The notes beneath the pieces are model-generated. The model made no database searches and was not told the DNA's origin. It saw only the letters and a list, made by a program, of their open reading frames with translations. The translations under genes were made by a program, and so were the position numbers. Below, piece after piece: positions 1-9,000 of a stretch of DNA of 12,358 bases. Each line of letters opens with the position of its first letter. Position 1 is the first letter of the stretch. Source of the stretch: Pseudomonadota bacterium (GTDB taxonomy: Bacteria; Pseudomonadota; Alphaproteobacteria; Rickettsiales; UBA1997). Where the stretch lies: positions 1-12,358 of the forward strand of contig RFXY01000014.1 in assembly GCA_009921385.1 (NCBI GenBank), read 5' to 3'.

Positions 1-3000
1 ACTTAATTGAATCTGCATTAAATTGTAATCTAGTAAGATTGTTTGTGCTGTTATAATCAAGCATAAAAGACTGAGACCAATTTCTCCACCAAGCAAAATT
101 AGATGTTCTGTATAATTGCTGATTTATTTTTTGCACTATAAATAAACTCGATTGGTTTATATCATCTACAGAACCGCTAGCTAGAGTGTCGATTCTGATA
201 TTCGGATCGTTGTTTAAATAACCAAGAAAATAACCATCATCTGCACCACCATTAAAATTAATAGCAGAGCTGTTATTGATGCCACTATTTACATAGGTTA
301 AAGTGCCAACTGGTCGAAATTCAAAAGGAGTGGCATTTTCTTTTAGATCGTTCCAAACTGGAACCGATTCGTTATTGTTTAAAATTCTGCCAAAAGAAGC
401 GATGGTGTTGTCTTTGGTTTCGAGCCATAAACTTATTTTGCTAGAATCTGGTACTGGCGGTAAACATCCTTTGAGTTGAAAGTTGGCATTGCAAGTATAG
501 CTAGGGGTGCCAACATAACCTTCGCTACACACGATATTGGCAGAAGTGGGAACGGTGGTTTTGTTGGTTGCTGTTGCCAACAGGGCAGAAGAATTGCTCC
601 CGCTAAATTTATAGGCTCCAAAGCCAATAATTTTGCCACCAGGAGTGGCAGAAGAGGCTGTGCAACTGGTAATTTGAGTGCAACTGCCACCTGTAATTGA
701 GCCAGTTCCGCCATTACTTGGGCAGTTGACTGTGAGAGTTGAGCCGTTGGCGGTGTAGCCAGAAGTGCAATAAGCGGTGGTGTTGTGAGTAAGATTTGTT
801 CCGCTTGCACTATTGGCAACATTAGCAACATTAGCAACTTGGCAAACATTTGCTTGGCAAGGGTTGTTAAAAGTTTTGTTGCCAGTATTACAAGAAACAG
901 TAGGCGAGCCGTTGTAACCATTTTTACAAGTTAACACACCAGAATTATTGCCACTTAATATGCTTAACGAATTAACCAAACTAATATTGTTGCTACTTGC
1001 TTCTGCGGGAGTAAGAACACAATTATCTGGGTTGCAAGAGCCAACAATGGTTGCTTGCCCGCCGTAGTTTTGGCAATTAACCTGCACCGAACTGCTATAG
1101 CCACTAGCATCGCAAGTGATGTAGTCGTTATGAGCAAAACCTTGGCTACTACTGGTGGCAGAAATGCCTGCGGTAGCTGGAATGGTGGAACAAACCATTG
1201 GCAAATTCCATTTTTTGGCAAGATAGGTTTGTGTAGATATTCTATCGGCATCGCTAAGTGCGGTTTTGTAGACTAAAATTTCGCCAATTTTGCCAGTGAA
1301 ATTGTTGAGAAAACTGCCTAATCTATCAACATCGGCAGAACCAACCAAGATTTGCCCAGTGCGTGTGATAGGAGAAGTAAAAGAATTGTTGTTATTGTTG
1401 GTTAAAACTTGTAGACTATTTTGATAGCCAACCGAGGTGCTAGTATTTTTAACCAAGCTAATTAAAACAGGGTTGTTATTGCCTATAGATGCCGATTGTG
1501 CACGATAATTAGTTGCATCGGTTTTAGAAAAATCAAACAATATTTTATTGTTATCATAAACTGAAGATAACATTCTTTCGCCACCGCCAAGGGAAATACA
1601 GCTATTTAATGTAGTATCGCTAAGAGAGGAGTTGTAATAATAAATATTGCCAACATAGCCTCGATAATAATCGTAGTTCCAGTAATCATTGGAACCGCAA
1701 CTAATAGCATAAGGAAAATAAAAATCATAACCAGCATTGTCTAGTCTGGTTTTTGTTTTAATGTTTCCTCCATAAATATCGGTAATTTTTAAATAAGGTA
1801 TTTTATTAGTATAACGAATGGTAATTATCATTCCATCTACATAATTTGCTTGTTCGGCAGTTGTAAGAACAATACTAAGAGGTGCTGGCATATAGCCTCC
1901 TGCATGCTGAACTATCTCTACTGCATTTGTGCCAACATTTACACCTACTCCTGCATAACTACCATATGTAGATCCCCATTCTGGGTAAATTAGATATTTA
2001 GCACCATCTGCACAACAAGCTCCTGTTCCGTTAGCAGATTCTCTATCTAGATGGGTTGTTGTGGTGCTGGTAGGTTTAGCATAAATTATTACTGTAAAGT
2101 TATTTTTATAAACTGTGTAATTTGCTGAGGTTTGTAAGCAAGAATTGCCTGCATCAAATAATAATGCAGGAGAAGATCCGAAAATATTATTGGCATATTT
2201 TGGAGGTGTATTTCTTTGGTTTAATGTTTTTGTGTTTGCTGAGTTTGTCCAGCTAGTAAAGTTGGCACCGTTGATGCCTGTTGCAGGCACAATAAACTGT
2301 TCTGTTGGTGAGCATGCTCCAGTTTGGCTTACTGTAGAAGAAGAATGACCATTGTAGAATGCATAATTACCTTCGCTACTCCACCCAAAACTGTTGGTGT
2401 TTTTGGTGGAGTCGGCTTGTTGCACAATAAAGATGGTTGCTTGATCGTTGCCGGCAATATCGGAGCGAGAAATATTAAAATTATTGTTGCTAGCATAAAA
2501 ACCAAGCAACGAATTATCGCCGTTAAAAGCAACTGCCGAACCATTATTAATGCCGTTAGTTTGGTTTTTAAATAAAATATCGCCGCCGGTTTTGCATTGA
2601 TTATTACACAAAGTGCCATTTGCTAAAGTAATATAAGAAACATTGCTAGTGCAGGCGGTGCCAAAAGTGCAAGGATAAGAATTGTTGGGATAAATTGGTT
2701 GAAAAGTAAATTTTGCTCCTGTTGGTTTGAGATCGTTCCACTTGGTGATGGTTGCATTGTTGGTAACATTTTCGATTTCGAAAGAGCCATAGGTGTTATC
2801 TTTGGCTTCGAGCCATAAAGTTAAATTAGCGGTAATTGGCGGAGTGCAACCTTGCATTTTCAAGCCATCGGCATTGCAAGTGTAGGTGATGTCGGAGGCA
2901 GTTTTTACATAACCAGAAGCGGTATCGCAAATAATATCGTTTATAGGTGTTTGGTTTGGTGTATAAGAAAAAGAGGTTGATCTAGAAAAGTTGGCAGTTT

Positions 3001-6000
3001 TTTGATAGGCTTTCCAGCCATTTATTTTGTTGTTAGCATCAAAATCAATAGAGCATGCAACCGCTTGACAACTACCTCCTATTAAAGAGCCAGCTCCGCC
3101 ATTACTAGAGCATTGAGCAGTTAAAGTGTAAAAGCCAGAGTTTAAAATTGGTTTATAACCATTGATGCAATAAACAGTGTTGGAGTGTGTTACTTGCGAA
3201 TTACTTGCAGAATTGGTGGCACTGGCAACATTAGTGATATTGCAAGTATTTGCCTGACAAGAATTGGTTATGGTTTCGGTTTCTGCTAAACAACTTATAG
3301 TTGGCGATCCGTAATAAAAAGGAAGACAACTACCGTTGGTGCCGTTAATGGTTATAGAAGAATTGGTGTTGATGCCAAGTGGAGAATTAATAATAATATT
3401 ATTTGCTAAGGCTTCAAGTTCAGTAAAAACACAATTATTAGGAGTGCAGGCGCCAATTGTGGTGGTGCCGTTATTTGGGCTACAAATAAAATTGCCGTCG
3501 CTATTGCAAATGCTTTGAGTTGTAGTGAATGTTGCTGGTTTAGAATAGCCAAAAGAACAAGTTAAATTTGGATTATTTAAAATGCTTGTGCAAGATGTTG
3601 CGGTTTGAGAAGTTATAGTTTGATTGCCGTTGGTTAAATTTACGGTGCAATTGTTGGTAGAACAACCAGCATAATTACTGTCGTTACAAACAACTGTCGA
3701 GCCGCCAGAACTGTTGTATCCTGTGTTGCAACTAATGTTTTGATTGTGTCTATAAGTTCCGCTTACTAAATCTGGTCTAGTTGGCACAGTGCAATCTCGA
3801 TAACAAGTTGGCACAACTCCATCGGTGTTTAATCCGCAAACTACAGAAGTGCCATTAGAACCATTGCTATAGCCAGTAGCACATTGCACTGCGGTGTTAT
3901 GATTATAGGTGCCAAAAATAATATCAGTTCTGCTTTGGCTAGGCACAGTGCAGTTAAGATAGCATTTGCCATTTCCAGAAACATTGCTTAAAGAATTATA
4001 GTTGCCACCATATTGAGTGCAGTTTGCATTCATGGCAAAACCAGAAGTTGCGGTTCTGGTGCTGGCATTTCCCATGGTAAAACCACTTTGGCAAAGCATA
4101 GCTTCATTATGCAAATAAATATTTTTGGTAGTTTTTACACCGATAGTATCGCTTGCATTAGAGATGCTACACACTTTGGTAAAACCCCATTTTGTTGCTA
4201 AATAATCTTGCACATTTATGCGATCGACATCGGATAATACTGTTTTATAAACTATGATTTCACCAATTTTGCCAGTAAAACCATCGGCGATTTTTAAAAA
4301 ACCAGTGGACGATGTGAGATTATTTGCTGTAGTTGCATCTAGAACTGTAAAACTATTGTTATTGCTATTTTCTCTGTTATCTTGGTAAACTTTAACAATG
4401 TTGTTATTGATAGAAATCGTAATAATTTTTGGGGTAGTGTTGGCAGTGTTTTCGCTTGAAACATAAGTTGTGCTACCAAGAGTTACTTGAGTTTTGTTGC
4501 CAGCGGTATAGTTTTCGAGTTTAAATAAATTATTGGTATTGGTATTATCTTGCCATAAAAAGCTACTACCACCACTGTTTTGAGATTGTTGCACTATAAA
4601 AACAGTTGCTTGATTACTTGAAGTGTTGATTAAATTGCTTAACACAGCATTGCTAGAAGTTAGGGTAGAATTGCCAGAAAAACTAATTGCCGAGTTAGAA
4701 TTTATGCCATTTGCACCAGTAACATAAGTGGTATTACCACCGCTAAAATTAAATTTTGTGGCAGTGGTTTCTTTGATATCGTTCCATAAAGTAATTGCAG
4801 AAGACGGATTATTTTCACCGAAAGAAGAAATGGTATTATCTTTGGCATCTAGCCATAAAGATATATTGCTTGTGCTTGGTGGTGTGCAACCGCTTAAAGT
4901 TATTGTGTTGTTAATGCATTTGTATTGTGGGCTTCCAGTATAGCCAGCACTGCATACAATAGAATAATTAGAAGGAATGTTAGTTGCGGTTGCTGTATAA
5001 GATAGATATGCTTTTTTACTGCTTCTATTAATAATATTATCGCCAAATTTATAAGCCCCCCAGCCAATAATTTTACCATTTGCATCGCTAGTAATCGAGC
5101 AAAATTGCCATTTTGTGGCTAAATAATTGTGAACTGTAGCTACTTCGTTATCGCTAAGAGATTTATTATAAATCATTAATTCTGCAACTTCGCCAGCATA
5201 TTTTTCGTTATTATCAAATTTTCTGCCGACAACAAAATAACCATTACCAGTACTCAACTTATTTAAGTTGCCACTTTCAATTTTACTGTCAGTATTATTA
5301 AAAATATTGACATAACTTGCACTATTGATTTTATTTATACTCATGCTAGAAATGTTGCCAAGATTATTGTTGGAACTAATGCAACCCTTTGCTATATCAT
5401 TACAATTATAATAGGCATTTTCTCCAGAAAAATAAGCAAAATTACTCACAAATAACATACCAGCTCTCTTAAAATTTTGTAAAGAGTTAGAATTTTGTTC
5501 AAATAAAGTCATGGTACTAGAAGAATTTATTTTATGTACTGCAATCATAGTGTAACTATCTGAACCATTAGTAATTGGCATCATATTTTGTGTTGTAGTA
5601 AACAAAGAATCGTTGCCATCAAAACTAATAACCGGCATATTGTTATAATTAGCAGAGGTTGGTTTGTAGGTTGGTTTGTTGGCATCGGTGCCTTGAGTAA
5701 CTTCGGTTGCAGTTCCGCCAGCACTATTTATTTTACTTATCCAGGTGCCAATTTTTTCGTTTGGTGCCGTTCCTGATTTCATAATAGAGCTGGCATCGTT
5801 AGCATCTAGCCATAAAGTGAGTGAAGAAGCTATGCCAATACTATAAAATTCGTTTGGCACACAATTTCCGCCAAAAACCCTACCAAGTAAAATATTATTA
5901 CAGTCGGCAGTAATTGGAGCTGTTTGAGTAAAGCCAGTTTTGCAAGTAATCGGATCGCCATGAGTAAAGGTTGTTAAAGTTCCACTTCCGCCAACAATGT

Positions 6001-9000
6001 TTGGATTTAAAACATTGCATCTATTGATGGTGCAAGTGCCAACAGTGAGTGTTGAGCCACTAGATGTGCAATCTAATTTACTGTTAACAATTGCAGAAGA
6101 AAAACTATCAACCAATGGTTTGCTATAACCATAAGGGCATTTTGCTCCACCAGTGTTTGTTGTTGCACCAAGAGTTGCAGTTGAGGCATTGGCAAGAATA
6201 GTGCTATAATAGGTGTCATGATCATATAGAGTGGTGCTTACTAGAGCAGATCCGCCTACTGAATTATCTTTATTAAAAGTTACATAGCATTTGTTGATAC
6301 TGCAACTGCCACTAACCGTTGCTTCGCCACCATAAAGCAAACAACTAGCAGAAATAGAGCCATTGTAGCCTCGATCGCAAGAAAGAACAGTTCCGTCAGC
6401 AATGCTTTGGTTCGAAAATTTTGTGGTATCTCTTGTTACATAACCAGTGTTACCATTAATTTTAATGCAAATTTTTGGAGAGAATCCCCATTTAGTTGCC
6501 AAGTAATCTTGCACATTAACTCTTTCGGTATTGTTTAATGATCTTTTATAAATAATAATCTCGCCTAATTTGCCAACAAAATCGTTGGCAATAGTAAGAG
6601 TGCCAGAGGTGGAAGAAATGCTAGAAGCGGTGTTATTGTTGATGATTGTCAAAGCATTTTGATAAGCAATCGTGCCACTACTAGATTTTACTATCGATAT
6701 TAAAGTTGGGCTTGTGCTATAAGATTGATTTGATGATTTATAGCTTGCAGTAGGAGAAAAATCGAATTTAAATTTGCCGTTATCAGCAGAATCGGTAGAT
6801 ATTTGCATTAATTTATTAGCACCATCTTGCCACAACAAGCTTGAATTTCTGCTGGCATTTTCTGATTTTTGCACAATAAAAATGGTAGAGTCGGTGTTGT
6901 TGCTAATAATTTTCGCCTTATCAACGGTGGCAGAAAAGTTTTGACCGCTTAAATTAAGAGCGGATTTGCCATTTATAGCACTAAGGCTTTGCAAAGCAGA
7001 GCTTGAAGCGGTAAAATTAATTTTATTAGCACTTAAATCTTTCCATGTAGTAATATTACTTAAATTACTACCAAACGAATTATAAGTGTTGTCTTTAGCT
7101 TCAAGCCACAAACCAATATCAGCATAGTTAGGCGGTCCGCAACCTTCTATGGTCAGATTATTGCGATTCGGGCAAGAATAGCTAATATTGACACCACTAT
7201 TCACATAACCACTAGCAGTATTACAAGATAAAGGACCAGTAACAGTTTGACCAAAATCAAAATAAATATTATTGCCACTGGTTGCAATAGAAGAAGTAAA
7301 GCTAGAGGCGGGTATTACCGTCCAGCTTGATTTATCACTACTTACTACAAATTGAATATTCGCATCACCTTTATTTTCATACCACCAAATATCAATAGGA
7401 ACAATATCTCCGCTATTAAGATTTATTCCAGCATCATGATAGTTTAATTTTCTACCATAAATAGCCCAATCATTAATAATTTCTTGATTATTGATTTTAA
7501 CTACAACACCATCATCAGAATATGTGCCAAAATAATGAATCCCTGTTCTGCTGGCTCTATAATATCCAGTAAAATTAATTATAACATCATCAACTTTGCC
7601 AGTATCTAAAACAGCAGAATCTCCCCAGTCATAATCTATGTTTCCAATAAATCCAGTTGTTAACAAAATTAGATTATCTCTAGTTGGTTGACTACTATTC
7701 CAAGGGTCTTTGGTATAAGTTGTGTATTTTATAGCATTAGCTCCACCACTATAAACATAAGCACCGAAATTGTTAATAATATTACTAGCGATATTCTGAG
7801 TGGCTTCACAAGTTATGCGAGCACAACCTGCAAAAACAGCGGGTGCATTATGTGTGGTGCAAGTATATGTTGCTGTTCCGTCATATCCAGAGGCACAATT
7901 TAAGCCAGTTATTGCTTTTGCTATATCGGTATAATCAAAATTAGTTAAGCCAGTTACTGTATAGCCAGTGGTGTTTGGATTTGTGCAGGTTATTCTGGTG
8001 CAACTGCCACCAGTGATTGTTCCGGTAATGGCGGTGGCATAATCGTTATTTGGGCAGTTGGCAGTGAGAGTTCCTGCACTAGATACATAACCTTTAAGGC
8101 AATAAATTTGTTGAGTGTGACTTACTTTTGAAGGTGCTAAAGCACCAGCGGTGCCACTTGTTAAAGGAACCAAGCATTCATTGGTGGCACAAGAGCCGTT
8201 AATGGTGATTGCGTTATTGTTTGTATCGCATAAATAATTAAGTGGGGCGAGATTATCGTTATAGCCATAAGCACAAGATAACAAACCTTTTTGAGCTGGC
8301 TTTTTATATTCAACCAAAGTGGGATTGGCTTGTGAAGAATCTTTAATTAAACTGCTGTTGTATAAAATAGTAGCAAGATCTGTTCTGCTTAATACTTTAC
8401 ACATTTTACCCAAACAGGTTTTGCTAGTGGGATCAAAATATTTAGCATCGTTGATAGTTCTGTCGATATTAGAAACCGCACATCCGCAATTAAATGTGGT
8501 GGTTTGATATTTATTTGAATCGCCTTGACAACTATTTTGATAGATGTCGCCATTATAATATCCATTAACACCATCTATAATGCCATCTAATATACTGCAA
8601 TTTACTGAGCAATTATTATTCTTTAGAGCGTTGCAAAAATTTTTCCCTTCCTCTCTTAAACCTTTTGTATTTTTAAGGCAGGCTTTTTGGCATTCTTTGC
8701 TTATTGTAAAATCTGAACCACCAGAAAAACATTTAATCACAGTATCTAAAGATGCATTAAAAGTATCGTTGGTTAAATCAGAAACATATTGTTTTAAACC
8801 GTCTGCTTGACATTGGTAAGAAGTTATATTTAACGATTCACCGTTAGAAATTGTTTTGTAAATGCCAGTTCTGCTACTGTGTGTTTTGCCTTCATAAAGT
8901 TGATTTTCTGGAATATTACATAATTCAGAAGTGCTTTCTGCAACAGTGGTTGTGTCGCTAAATTGATTGGTGTTACTAAAATCGCTAAAAGAAGCGGTTG

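Noticed and set aside
433..921. 162-codon minus-strand ORF rich in Leu, Ala and Gln
   Set aside because: It lies in another frame of the giant gene, whose own frame is continuous here and encodes recognisable LamG and Cys-rich repeats. The Leu/Ala-rich translation is what out-of-frame reading of this repetitive DNA gives.
2145..2575. Overlapping plus- and minus-strand ORFs of 67-96 codons
   Set aside because: These are shadows of the giant gene; they have no domain signature or ribosome binding site and lie across the LamG4 region.
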